Assembly: GCA_036732755.1 (NCBI GenBank)
Contig: DAINBU010000195.1
Span: forward strand, 1-6,240
Reading direction: 5' to 3'
Origin: DASRRB01 sp036732755
GTDB taxonomy: Bacteria; Planctomycetota; B15-G4; SIAN01
DNA length: 6,240 nucleotides
In this document: positions 1-5,745 of the stretch, one piece after another
Position numbering within the stretch: position 1 is the stretch's first letter
Layout of the letters: the number at the start of each line of letters is the position of its first letter
Program-made: the position numbers and the translations under genes
The notes under the pieces: model-generated
Database searches by the model: none
Told to the model about the DNA's origin: nothing
The model's input: only the letters and a program-made list of their open reading frames with translations

Positions 1-846
1 GACCGACGTCTCGGCGACGTTGGTGGCGAGGACGACACGTCGGCGCGGCCCCGTGCGCAGCGCCTCGTCCTGCCGCTCCGCTGTCAGGCTCCCGTGCAGC
101 TCGAGGACGTCGACGGAGCCGCCGCGCAGGCGCTCCGCGAGCGCGTCGGCGCAGCGCGCGATCTCCCCGACGCCCGGCAGGAAGACGAGCACGTCCCCGC
201 CGGTGCGCGCGAGCGCCTCGCCCGTCGCGTCGGCGATCCGCCGCGCGAGGTCGTCGTCGCGGGAGAACGGCAGGTACTCGACGTCCACCGGGAATGCTCG
301 GCCCGGCGCGTCGACGACCGGCGCGTCGCCGAGGAAGCGCGCCACCGCGTCGCCGTCGAGCGTCGCCGACATCACCGCCACGCGCAGGTCGGGCCGCGCG
401 TCGCGCCGCACGCGCTCGACCAGCGCGAGCGAGAGGTCGGCGTCGAGACTGCGCTCGTGGAACTCGTCGAAGACGACGAGCCCGACGTCCTCCAGGAACG
501 GGTCGTCCTGAAGCTTGCGCACCAGGATCCCCTCGGTCACGACGAGCAGCCGCGTGCGCGGGCCAGCCTGGCGCTCGAAGCGGACCTGGAAGCCGACCTC
601 GTCGCCGAGCGTCGCGCCGCGCTCCTCGGCGATGCGCCGCGCCGCCGCGCGCGCGGCGATGCGCCGCGGCTCGAGGACGATCAGCTGCCGGCCGCCGGCG
701 AGCCCCGCGTCGAGCAGCGCCGGCGGGACGCGCGTCGTCTTGCCGGCGCCCGTCTCGGCGCGCAGCACGACGGCACCGCGCGTCCGCACGAGGTCGACGA
801 CGCGCGGCAGCAGCGGATCGATCGGGAGCGGGTCGCGTCCGGCCAC
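1..846 (-). CDS. hrpB: ATP-dependent helicase HrpB, N-terminal part (C-terminus beyond left edge)
   Basis: This is a DEAH-type superfamily 2 helicase. HrpB proteins are cytoplasmic ATP-dependent RNA-helicase-like enzymes of poorly defined cellular role. The 282 codons seen read through to base 1 without a stop. Motifs in order: Walker A ETGAGKTT (31-38), motif Ia VLEPRR (57-62), VGFQVRF (84-90), motif Ib VTEGIL (103-108), motif II DEFH (127-130), motif III MSAT (159-162), then RecA2 elements VFLPG (221-225), LHGSL and motif V ATNVAETSV (274-282). The DEFH box and the VGFQVRF segment are typical of HrpB rather than HrpA. The family is usually about 800 residues, so roughly a third is present; motif VI and the HrpB-specific C-terminus lie outside. 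The GTG at 844-846 is chosen because it places the conserved LPIDPLLP segment close to the N-terminus; no convincing Shine-Dalgarno precedes it. The gene is divergent from the membrane protein gene, 35 bp away. Confidence 0.93.
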   Translation of the reverse strand, partial: MAGRDPLPIDPLLPRVVDLVRTRGAVVLRAETGAGKTTRVPPALLDAGLAGGRQLIVLEPRRIAARAAARRIAEERGATLGDEVGFQVRFERQAGPRTRLLVVTEGILVRKLQDDPFLEDVGLVVFDEFHERSLDADLSLALVERVRRDARPDLRVAVMSATLDGDAVARFLGDAPVVDAPGRAFPVDVEYLPFSRDDDLARRIADATGEALARTGGDVLVFLPGVGEIARCADALAERLRGGSVDVLELHGSLTAERQDEALRTGPRRRVVLATNVAETSV

Positions 847-859
847 GTGCGCGCGCCAC

Positions 860-865
860 GTTAAC
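860..865. promoter_or_regulatory. GTTAAC palindrome between divergent start codons (possible shared -10 region)
   Basis: The 35-bp gap between hrpB and the membrane protein gene contains one AT-richer island, the self-complementary GTTAAC. It lies 16 bases from the minus-strand GTG and 19 from the plus-strand ATG. Because it reads the same on both strands it could act as a -10-like element in both directions. No matching -35 element is apparent. This is a weak inference from position and composition only. Confidence 0.15.
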
Positions 866-881
866 GCCGCAGAATGGCGGG

Positions 882-2156
882 ATGGAACCTGCCTCGCCCC
901 GACGCCACGCCGAGGAGCCCTTCGTCCTCGGTGCGATGGTCTCGCTCATCGGGGCGGCGGCGTGGCTGATCGCGCGGTCGAAGCTGCTGGTCCAGTTCTT
1001 CTACTCGTCCGAGACGATCGCGCTGACCCACCTCGTCACGCTCGGCTTCGCGAGCTCGATCACGCTCGGGGTGATGCTGCGCCTCGTGCCCGAGGCGCTC
1101 AAGGTCGAGCCGCGCTCGCACAAGGTCGCCTGGGTCGAGGCGGTGCTCTGGCTGCTCGCGACGAGCGGCTTCGTGTTCCACTTCCTGGTCGAGCACTGGC
1201 TCGGGATGGCGTGGGCCGCGGCGCTCCTGCTCGTGGTCGCGCTGCTGCGCGCGTGGAACTTCTCGACGCTCTGGGCGCCGGCGCGGCGCGGCGACTGGAC
1301 CGCGCGCTGGATCCTCTCCGGCCTCGCCCACCTCGTGCTCGCCGCGATACTTGGAACGTCCTACGGAATCTTGCGCGTCGGCTCGCTCGGCGCGTCGCTC
1401 TGGACGGCGCCGCTGCTCGACCGCCTCGCCGCCCACCTGCACGTCGCCGCGGTCGGCTGGATCGGGAGCGTGATCTTCGGCGTCCAGGTCAAGCTCCTCC
1501 CCGCGACACGCGCGTCGCCGCGGCTCGAGCTCGCGCGCTTCGTCCTCCACCACGGCGGGCTGCTCGGGCTCGCCGCGGCGCTGCTCACCGGCCGGCTGCC
1601 GACCGCGCCTTTCGCGATCGCGCTCGCGCTCTCGCTCGCGTCGCGCAGCGTGCCGGCGCTCTTCGGCTTCCGCCGCAACCGCGCGGGGCGCTGGGAGGCG
1701 GTCGCGCATGTGGTCCTGCTCGCGCTCGCCGCGACCGGCGTCCTCCTGACGCTCGGGATCCCCGACCCCGACGGCGAGCTGCGGCTGCGTGTCGAGTTCG
1801 CGTACGGCTTCGTCGCGCTCTTCGGCTGGATCGCGCTCACGGTCGCCGGCACCTCGTGGAAGCTCTTCTCCTCGTGGGTCTGGCTCGAGCGGTTCGCCCC
1901 GATCGCGCGCCTCCGGACCGAGCCGGTGCCGACGGCGGCGCAGCTGGTGTCGCCGCTGGTGCGCAACGCGTGCGGCGCGCTGCTCCTGCTCGGCGTCGCC
2001 GGCGTCGCGACCGGGATGGTGCTCGGCGACCGGCGCGTGGTCGCGCCGGCGACCTGGGTCCTGGGCAGCGGCGTCGCCCTCCTCGTGCTCCAGTTCGTCC
2101 GCATCGCGCGCTGGGCGCTGCTGCCCCTGCGCTGGAAGCCGCCGCACACCGGCTGA
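882..2156 (+). CDS. Polytopic membrane protein, stand-alone cytochrome c oxidase subunit I-like
   Basis: The product is a 424-residue inner-membrane protein with about 12 predicted helices and almost no soluble domain. Three helices share a motif of the form H/Y-x-x-x-x-L/V-G-F/W-x6-G-x3-K/R-L: residues 49-70 (THLVTLGF...LRLVP), 184-207 (AHLHVAAVGW...VKLLP) and 307-330 (AYGFVALFGW...WKLFS). Helices of this kind, with an early histidine and a trailing K-L-x-P, are found in stand-alone COX1-like proteins of the heme-copper superfamily. His50, His185 and His187 could be heme or metal ligands, but the full COX1 ligand set is not evident, so oxidase activity cannot be claimed. The reading frame is open back to base 294, but that extension is antisense to hrpB; the ATG at 882 begins the hydrophobic protein and follows a weak GGCGGG. 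An NnrS-like role in nitric oxide or metal handling is an alternative. Confidence 0.75.
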   Translation: MEPASPRRHAEEPFVLGAMVSLIGAAAWLIARSKLLVQFFYSSETIALTHLVTLGFASSITLGVMLRLVPEALKVEPRSHKVAWVEAVLWLLATSGFVFHFLVEHWLGMAWAAALLLVVALLRAWNFSTLWAPARRGDWTARWILSGLAHLVLAAILGTSYGILRVGSLGASLWTAPLLDRLAAHLHVAAVGWIGSVIFGVQVKLLPATRASPRLELARFVLHHGGLLGLAAALLTGRLPTAPFAIALALSLASRSVPALFGFRRNRAGRWEAVAHVVLLALAATGVLLTLGIPDPDGELRLRVEFAYGFVALFGWIALTVAGTSWKLFSSWVWLERFAPIARLRTEPVPTAAQLVSPLVRNACGALLLLGVAGVATGMVLGDRRVVAPATWVLGSGVALLVLQFVRIARWALLPLRWKPPHTG

Positions 2157-2321
2157 GAGCCTGTCTCGGTAGGCGCGACCGAGCCGTTCGGAGCGCCGGG
2201 CCCGCAGATGCGAGGCGCGCCGACGAGGCGAATCAATGGAGAGATTCGGTGAGGAGGCGCAACAAAGCAGATGCGGGCCCGCCGCCCGAACGGCGACCGA
2301 GCGCCTACCGAGACAGGCTCT
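2156..2321 (+). repeat. 166-bp imperfect palindrome (ERIC-like or MITE-like element, or structured RNA)
   Basis: The element is symmetric about position 2238.5. A perfect 21-bp outer stem pairs 2156-2176 with 2301-2321 (arms begin AGAGCCTGTCTCGG). Inner stems pair 2183-2191 with 2286-2294, 2197-2206 with 2272-2281, 2209-2211 with 2267-2269, 2217-2221 with 2256-2260, and CGAATC at 2229-2234 with GATTCG at 2243-2248, leaving an 8-base loop. Most internal loops consist of GA facing GA. The first base is the last base of the upstream TGA stop codon. No coding sequence fits inside it. Size and architecture recall ERIC-type intergenic repeats and non-autonomous mobile elements, but no clean target-site duplication flanks it. 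It may also serve as the 3' end of the membrane-protein transcript. The palindrome is certain; its nature is inferred. Confidence 0.85.
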
Positions 2322-2325
2322 AGGC

Positions 2326-2350
2326 CGCGCGCCGCCCGCGGCGGCGCGCG
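2326..2350. repeat. All-GC hairpin upstream of the FKBP gene
   Basis: CGCGCGCCGC at 2326-2335 is the exact reverse complement of 2341-2350, and C2336 can pair with G2340, leaving a 3-base loop. It lies 4 bp beyond the 166-bp palindrome and just before the putative FKBP -10. No T-tract follows on either strand, so it is not a standard intrinsic terminator. In DNA this rich in CG dinucleotides such a stem can arise by chance. Confidence 0.4.
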
Positions 2351-2357
2351 CACGGCG

Positions 2358-2363
2358 TATGCT
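2358..2363 (+). promoter_or_regulatory. Possible -10 element TATGCT of the FKBP gene
   Basis: TATGCT is one of the few AT-leaning hexamers in this intergenic region. It lies 49 bases before the preferred start codon, which would leave a leader of about 35 to 40 bases containing the GGGAG ribosome binding site. No -35 box is recognisable at the expected spacing, where the sequence is all G and C. If it is real, the in-frame ATG at 2359 lies inside the promoter and cannot be the start. Confidence 0.3.
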
Positions 2364-2392
2364 TCGAGCCTCCCGTCCTCGTCGCATCGTCC

Positions 2393-2397
2393 GGGAG
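2393..2397 (+). promoter_or_regulatory. Ribosome binding site GGGAG deciding the FKBP start
   Basis: GGGAG ends 9 bases before the ATG at 2407, acceptable Shine-Dalgarno spacing. The other in-frame ATGs at 2236 and 2359 have nothing similar. Codons from 2359 to 2406 also have unusually many T or A third positions (CTT, CGA, CGT, CCT), whereas those from 2407 onward are nearly all G/C-ending, which marks the coding boundary. Confidence 0.5.
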
Positions 2398-2406
2398 CTT
2401 CCGCTG

Positions 2407-3618
2407 ATGATCGGTTCGTCCCTCGTCATGACGTGCGCGCTCGCGCTCGCCCCCCAGGTCCCCGGCCCGAGGAACCCGGCGCAGCGCCGCCCGCCGCCCG
2501 CCATTCCGGCGGACGTCGAGCCCGTCACGACGACGCCGACCGGACTCAAGTACTGCATCCTCAAGGCGGGCGCGACCGGCGAGTCGCCGCGCTGGGGCGA
2601 CAAGGTGAAGGTCCACTTCTCCGAGTGGCACGCCGACGGGAAGTTCGTCGCGACGACGCGCGGCGGCGAGCCGCCGGAGTCACCGCTCGGCACCTGGCTC
2701 GACGGCGTCAACGAGGCGCTGCAGCAGATGACGCCGGGAACCCAGTGGAAGCTCACCGTGCCGCCGTCCCTCGCGCACGGCAAGCGCGGCAATCCGCCGG
2801 TGATCCAGCCCGACGAGACGCTCGTCATCGAGATCGAGCTGGTGGCGTTCACGAAGGGCCCGCCGCTGCCGCCCTTCCGCGCCGGCGATCCGGCGAAGCA
2901 GAAGAAGACCGAGTCGGGGCTCGTCTACGAGCCGCTGTCCGAGGGGAGCGGCGAGCCGCCCAAGCCCGACGACGTGCTCGACCTCAAGTTCGCGGTCTGG
3001 ACCACGTCGGGGCGGATGATCGACTGCTCCGAGATGCACGACGACTTCCACTTCACCGGGCGCACCGTCGACTTCGATCTGCGGCTGCTCCAGCTCGCGC
3101 CGCAGTTCATGCGACCGGGCGCGCGCTTCCGCTTCGAGACGCCGGCCGAGATGTGCAAGGGCCTGCCGTTCGGGCAGCCCTACCTGCCGGAGGGGTCGAT
3201 CACGATCTGGGAGCTCGAGCTCGTCAGCGCGAAGCACGTCGAGCTGCCGCCCTACCCCAAATTCGACCCCGCGCAGATGAAGTCGACCACGTCGGGCCTG
3301 AAGTACGAGGTCCTGAAGGAGGGGAGCGGCGACTCGGCGAAGCTCGGCGACCGGCTCGAGATCCAGTACGTCGGCTGGACGACCGACGGCTCCGTCTTCG
3401 ACTCCTCGTACCTGACCGGCAAGCCCTACGTGATCGCGCGCCTCTCGACGCGCGGGCTGATCAAGGGCTGGATCGAGGGACTGCAGCTGATGAAGGCGGG
3501 CTCGAAGCTGCGCTTCGTGATCCCGCCCGACCTCGGCTACGGCGCGCAGGGCTTTGGCAAGATCCCAGGCAACACGACGCTCGTCTTCGAGCTCGAGTTG
3601 ACGAAGCTCGACCACTGA
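2407..3618 (+). CDS. Exported protein with three FKBP-type peptidyl-prolyl isomerase domains
   Basis: The 403-residue product would catalyse or bind at X-proline bonds outside the cytoplasm. A short hydrophobic N-terminus (about 2-16, with Ala-Leu-Ala near 13-15) followed by a Pro-rich linker suggests export. Three units follow, each opening with a T/S-x-S/T-G-L-x-Y segment: about 44-149, 167-277 and 293-402. The third is canonical: YVGW (321-324), DGSVFDSS (327-334), GLIKGWIEG (350-358), IPPDLGYG (372-379) and TLVFELEL (391-398) keep the Tyr, Phe-Asp, Leu-Ile, Trp, Tyr and Phe expected in the FKBP pocket. The first has Val81 in place of the catalytic-site Asp, Val101 for the Trp and His124 for the Tyr. 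The second keeps Asp206 but lacks a recognisable IPPxLxYG loop. Only domain 3 is therefore likely to be active; the others may bind substrate. If the ATG at 2359 were used, a longer n-region with an Arg-Arg pair would result. The methyltransferase gene follows after 21 bp. Confidence 0.9.
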   Translation: MIGSSLVMTCALALAPQVPGPRNPAQRRPPPAIPADVEPVTTTPTGLKYCILKAGATGESPRWGDKVKVHFSEWHADGKFVATTRGGEPPESPLGTWLDGVNEALQQMTPGTQWKLTVPPSLAHGKRGNPPVIQPDETLVIEIELVAFTKGPPLPPFRAGDPAKQKKTESGLVYEPLSEGSGEPPKPDDVLDLKFAVWTTSGRMIDCSEMHDDFHFTGRTVDFDLRLLQLAPQFMRPGARFRFETPAEMCKGLPFGQPYLPEGSITIWELELVSAKHVELPPYPKFDPAQMKSTTSGLKYEVLKEGSGDSAKLGDRLEIQYVGWTTDGSVFDSSYLTGKPYVIARLSTRGLIKGWIEGLQLMKAGSKLRFVIPPDLGYGAQGFGKIPGNTTLVFELELTKLDH

Positions 3619-3639
3619 CGGCGGCCGCTCCCCCGACGG

Positions 3640-4455
3640 ATGAAGCCCTTGGACCGCGCCCCGCGCCGCAACCGGCCCTACCGCCTGCTCGCCCGCTTCT
3701 ACGACGCCATCCTCGGCGGCATCGCGCCCGGCATGAACCGCCACGCACGCGGCGTGATCCTGCGCCGCCATTGGCCGCGGATCCGGGCCGTCGTCGACCT
3801 CTGCTGCGGCAACGGCGCGACCGCGGTCGACCTCGCGCAGCGCGGTCTCTCCGTCCTCGCGATCGACAACTCGCCCGCGTTCCTGCGCGCGACGCGGGCG
3901 CGCGCGCGCGCCGCGAAGGTGCGCGTGGTGGTCCGCCGCGGCGATCTGCGGAGCTTTCGGGTCGCGGCGCCGGTCGACCTCGTGCTCTGCGAGTTCTCGG
4001 CGCTGAACCACCTCGAGCGGCGCGCCGACGTGGCGAAGACCTTCCGCGCCGCGCTTCGTGCGCTGAAGCCGGGCGGCCTCTTCCTCTTCGACGTCAACAC
4101 GCCGAAGTCCTTCGCCGAGCAGTACGCGCCGACCTTCCTCTTCGAAGGCAAGGCGAGCGGCGCAGGCGCGGCGCGCCTCCCCGCCTTCAAGTTCCTCCAG
4201 CGCGCGAAGCTCGACGACCGCGGCCGGCGCGCGCTGCTCGACTACGACTGGTTCGTCGCGGAGCGCGGCCTCTGGCGCCACCACCGCGAGATGCTCTGGA
4301 ACGTCTGCTGGACCGAAGCGGAGCTGCGGCGCGCGCTCGCCGCCGCCGGATTCCGCGTGCTCGGCTCGTGGGACGGCATGGACGTCCGCCCGAAGATCAA
4401 GGGCGGGGCCCGGGGATACGACCTGTACCTGCTCGCCCAGAAGCACGAGAGATAA
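3640..4455 (+). CDS. Class I SAM-dependent methyltransferase
   Basis: The 271-residue product is a Rossmann-fold methyltransferase, probably cytoplasmic. The SAM-binding motif I is VVDLCCGNGATAVDLA (51-66), followed by the acidic post-I strand VLAIDNSP (72-79, Asp76 likely contacting the SAM ribose). The acidic strand VDLVLCEFSALNHL (112-125) corresponds to motif II, and LRALKPGGLFLFDVNTP (139-155) is the motif III loop and strand. The C-terminal part (about 165-270) ends in a Tyr-rich strand GYDLYLLAQ. The N-terminal YRLLARFYDAIL segment is usual for small-molecule methyltransferases of the Methyltransf_11/25 type, but the acceptor cannot be read from the sequence. No clear Shine-Dalgarno precedes the ATG. 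The 21-bp gap after the FKBP gene suggests one transcript. The gene converges on the minus-strand pair with only 16 bp between stop codons, and no intrinsic terminator is visible there. Confidence 0.92.
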   Translation: MKPLDRAPRRNRPYRLLARFYDAILGGIAPGMNRHARGVILRRHWPRIRAVVDLCCGNGATAVDLAQRGLSVLAIDNSPAFLRATRARARAAKVRVVVRRGDLRSFRVAAPVDLVLCEFSALNHLERRADVAKTFRAALRALKPGGLFLFDVNTPKSFAEQYAPTFLFEGKASGAGAARLPAFKFLQRAKLDDRGRRALLDYDWFVAERGLWRHHREMLWNVCWTEAELRRALAAAGFRVLGSWDGMDVRPKIKGGARGYDLYLLAQKHER

Positions 4456-4471
4456 CGGCGCAAGCGCTCCC

Positions 4472-5065
4472 CTAATTCGACGCGACCGTCGTCACGACCT
4501 CCGCTTCCTCGCCCGGCGCGAGCGGCTTCCCATCGGCGCCGACGCGCCGCAGCGTGCCGCTCGCCTCGTCCCACGCGTAGAGCGGGACGAGGCGCGCGAT
4601 CGCGGCCGCGTCGTCCGCCGTGAAGTCGCGGCCGAGCCGCTCGCGCAGGGCCTCCTGCTCGACGGCGAAGCGGCGGTGCGTCGCGGCGCTCTCCGGCACG
4701 GCGCCGTCGCGCAGCCGCTCGCGCACGGCGCTCCATTCGTCGAACCAGGCCGCGACCGCGTCGCGGCGGCGGTCGTTGCGCGACCATCCACCGCGCGCCG
4801 CGATCCGGGAGACGAGATCACAACGGAGCGCGGCGTCGGGACCGGCGGCGACCGCGCGCGGCGCCGGCGACGCCGCGGACAGCGGCTCCGACGACGCGAC
4901 CGGGTACTCCGTGAGCGCGGTCCGCGTCGCGGGATTCGCGCCGCGCGTGCGCATGCCCGAGCCGACGCACGCGGCCAGCACCGCAAACGCGGCGCACTCG
5001 ACGAAGCGCCGGAACATGGACGGCGCCGGCGGCGACGGCGGGACTCCCGCTTCGTGGCGCGTCAT
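4472..5065 (-). CDS. Putative lipoprotein of unknown function
   Basis: I do not recognise this family. From the ATG at 5065 the product has 197 residues. This start overlaps the stop of the upstream gene as ATGA, the usual arrangement for translational coupling. A second in-frame ATG at 5017 would give 181 residues with a textbook lipoprotein signal: MFRR, a hydrophobic run and a lipobox LAAC with the cysteine at residue 17 (33 from the first start). After an Ala/Ser/Pro-rich linker comes a compact, charged, probably helical domain rich in Arg, Glu and Asp, with AAWFDEWSAVRERL and EQEALRERLGRDFTADDAAAI. It ends in a short segment VPLYAWDEASGTLRRVG that looks like beta strands. GC3 is high throughout, supporting real coding. 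It is probably anchored to a membrane facing the periplasm and works with the product of the coupled gene. The start choice is uncertain. Confidence 0.7.
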   Translation of the reverse strand: MTRHEAGVPPSPPAPSMFRRFVECAAFAVLAACVGSGMRTRGANPATRTALTEYPVASSEPLSAASPAPRAVAAGPDAALRCDLVSRIAARGGWSRNDRRRDAVAAWFDEWSAVRERLRDGAVPESAATHRRFAVEQEALRERLGRDFTADDAAAIARLVPLYAWDEASGTLRRVGADGKPLAPGEEAEVVTTVASN

Positions 5066-5484
5066 CGGACGATCACGGCGCGCGCGGGAGCGGCGGCCGT
5101 CTCCTCGAGGGCGACGATCTCGTGGACGACCTCCTGAGCGGAGTCGCGGCCCTCGACGCGGCGGACGACGCGGAGCGGCAGCTTCCATTCCTCGTTCCAC
5201 CACACCTCGCGCAGCGCGAGCGCCGCGTCCGCCGGGTGCGCGACACGGTGGTCGAAGACGAGACCGAAGGCGACGGTGGTCTTGCCGTCCGATTCGAGGC
5301 GGTCGAGCAGGTCGGGCTCGACGCCGAGCTGCGCCAGGCCGCTCCAGGTCGACGAGGCGCCGACCGCGGGGCTGGCGCCCGCATCGCGGACGCGCGAGGT
5401 GAAGGCGAGCACGACGATCGCGGCGACCGCGCCGAACAGCAGGGTGCACCGCACGGGCTCGGGGACGGGGATCGGTTCGGTCAT
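5062..5484 (-). CDS. Single-pass membrane-anchored protein of unknown function
   Basis: The 140-residue product is not recognised. The cytoplasmic N-terminus MTEPIPVPEPVR is followed by one hydrophobic helix (about 14-30, TLLFGAVAAIVVLAFTS). A soluble domain of about 105 residues follows, probably outside the membrane. That domain contains DLLDRLESDGKTTVAFGLVFDHRV, split by loops, and a Trp-rich ALREVWWNEEWKLPLRVVRRVEG segment (90-112), which looks like alternating strands. The ATG at 5484 is preceded by GCGAGG five bases upstream, one of the better ribosome binding sites in the window. The stop codon overlaps the start of the lipoprotein gene by ATGA, so the two are almost certainly coexpressed. 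A strong hairpin sits about 20 bases upstream of the start and could attenuate expression. An alternative reading as a secreted protein with a cleaved signal is less likely because no cleavage motif is clear. Confidence 0.75.
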   Translation of the reverse strand: MTEPIPVPEPVRCTLLFGAVAAIVVLAFTSRVRDAGASPAVGASSTWSGLAQLGVEPDLLDRLESDGKTTVAFGLVFDHRVAHPADAALALREVWWNEEWKLPLRVVRRVEGRDSAQEVVHEIVALEETAAAPARAVIVR

Positions 5485-5489
5485 GAGTG

Positions 5490-5493
5490 CCTC
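5490..5493 (-). promoter_or_regulatory. Ribosome binding site GAGG of the membrane-anchored protein gene
   Basis: On the minus strand GGCGAGG ends five bases before the ATG at 5484. It directly follows a 7-base segment (5495-5501) complementary to the loop region of the upstream hairpin, so access to it could depend on folding of the leader. Confidence 0.5.
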
Positions 5494-5503
5494 GCCGAGA
5501 AGA

Positions 5504-5537
5504 GGCCGCGCCGGGGTTCTCGGACCCCGGCGCGGCC
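5504..5537 (-). promoter_or_regulatory. Perfect 14-bp hairpin in the leader of the minus-strand gene pair (attenuator candidate)
   Basis: GGCCGCGCCGGGGT at 5504-5517 is the exact reverse complement of 5524-5537, with a 6-base loop. Read on the minus strand, the stem is followed by TCTTCT, a partial pyrimidine tail resembling a weak intrinsic terminator. The plus strand has only AAGACC there. No minus-strand gene ends upstream, so a plain terminator has no obvious client, and an attenuator or a structured 5' leader of the pair starting at 5484 is more plausible. The stem is certain; the role is inferred. Confidence 0.55.
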
Positions 5538-5745
5538 AAGACCGATGAGCACGGCGCCGCGTCGAATCGGACGGGGGTGGGAGTGTCGTACGGTGGAGCG
5601 ACGCGTCGCCGCGTGGGAAGGACGGAACCGGGCCAGCTCACTCGACTTCTTCTTTCCGACCGCGGCACGATGCGACTCCGGCATGTCGCCGCGATGAACC
5701 CCGGATGAAGCGGCGCGGAAGGTCGACCCCGTTATCCTCGCGCCG
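5538..5745. other. Rest of the divergent intergenic region, no gene recognised
   Basis: Composition here is less GC-extreme than in the flanking genes, with T-rich patches such as CTTCTTCTTTCC near 5645-5656. The frames open across it show no coherent GC3 pattern, signal sequence or domain. It presumably holds the promoters of the minus-strand pair and of the CHASE2 gene. The only -10-like string seen is TATCCT at 5733-5738 on the plus strand, just before the CHASE2 start. Confidence 0.5.
5733..5738 (+). promoter_or_regulatory. Possible -10 element TATCCT of the CHASE2 gene
   Basis: TATCCT matches the -10 consensus at four of six positions and lies only 7 bases before the ATG at 5746. If it is used, transcription would begin at or next to the start codon, giving a leaderless message. 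The absence of any Shine-Dalgarno before this ATG agrees with that. No -35 hexamer is recognisable. Confidence 0.25.

Noticed and set aside
294..881. In-frame upstream extension of the membrane protein gene.
   Set aside because: It is antisense to the hrpB helicase motifs and translates to an Arg/Ala/Pro-rich shadow with no domain; the hydrophobic protein begins at 882.
2154..2324. Target-site duplication flanking the palindrome (TGA on the left, TAG on the right).
   Set aside because: The flanks do not match. The outer sequences instead continue weak palindromic pairing, so transposition cannot be argued from the flanks.
2236..2406. In-frame upstream extension of the FKBP gene with ATGs at 2236 and 2359.
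   Set aside because: The first ATG lies in the loop of the palindrome. Codon use before 2407 is unlike the gene, and the ribosome binding site fits 2407. The 2359 start is kept only as a minor alternative.
861..2852. A 663-codon open frame on the minus strand across the membrane protein gene and the FKBP start.
   Set aside because: Its translation is low-complexity Arg/Glu/Ala-rich sequence with no domain. It is antisense to two well-supported genes and crosses the palindrome, so it is a GC-bias shadow.
3898..3912. A CG-dinucleotide run within the methyltransferase gene.
   Set aside because: It encodes an in-frame Arg/Ala stretch and is explained by base composition.
2680..4446. A 588-codon minus-strand frame antisense to the FKBP and methyltransferase genes.
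   Set aside because: It is a low-complexity translation rich in Arg, Glu, Leu and Val with no recognisable domain, opposite two genes with clear motifs.
5495..5537. A compact H-type pseudoknot formed by the leader hairpin loop and the 7-base complement.
   Set aside because: Only two bases would have to cross a 14-bp stem, which is sterically unlikely. An alternative or intermolecular pairing is the more reasonable reading.
5487..5708. A 73-codon plus-strand frame in the divergent intergenic region.
   Set aside because: It starts inside the leader of the opposite gene and spans the hairpin. It shows no GC3 bias, no ribosome binding site and no recognisable motif.
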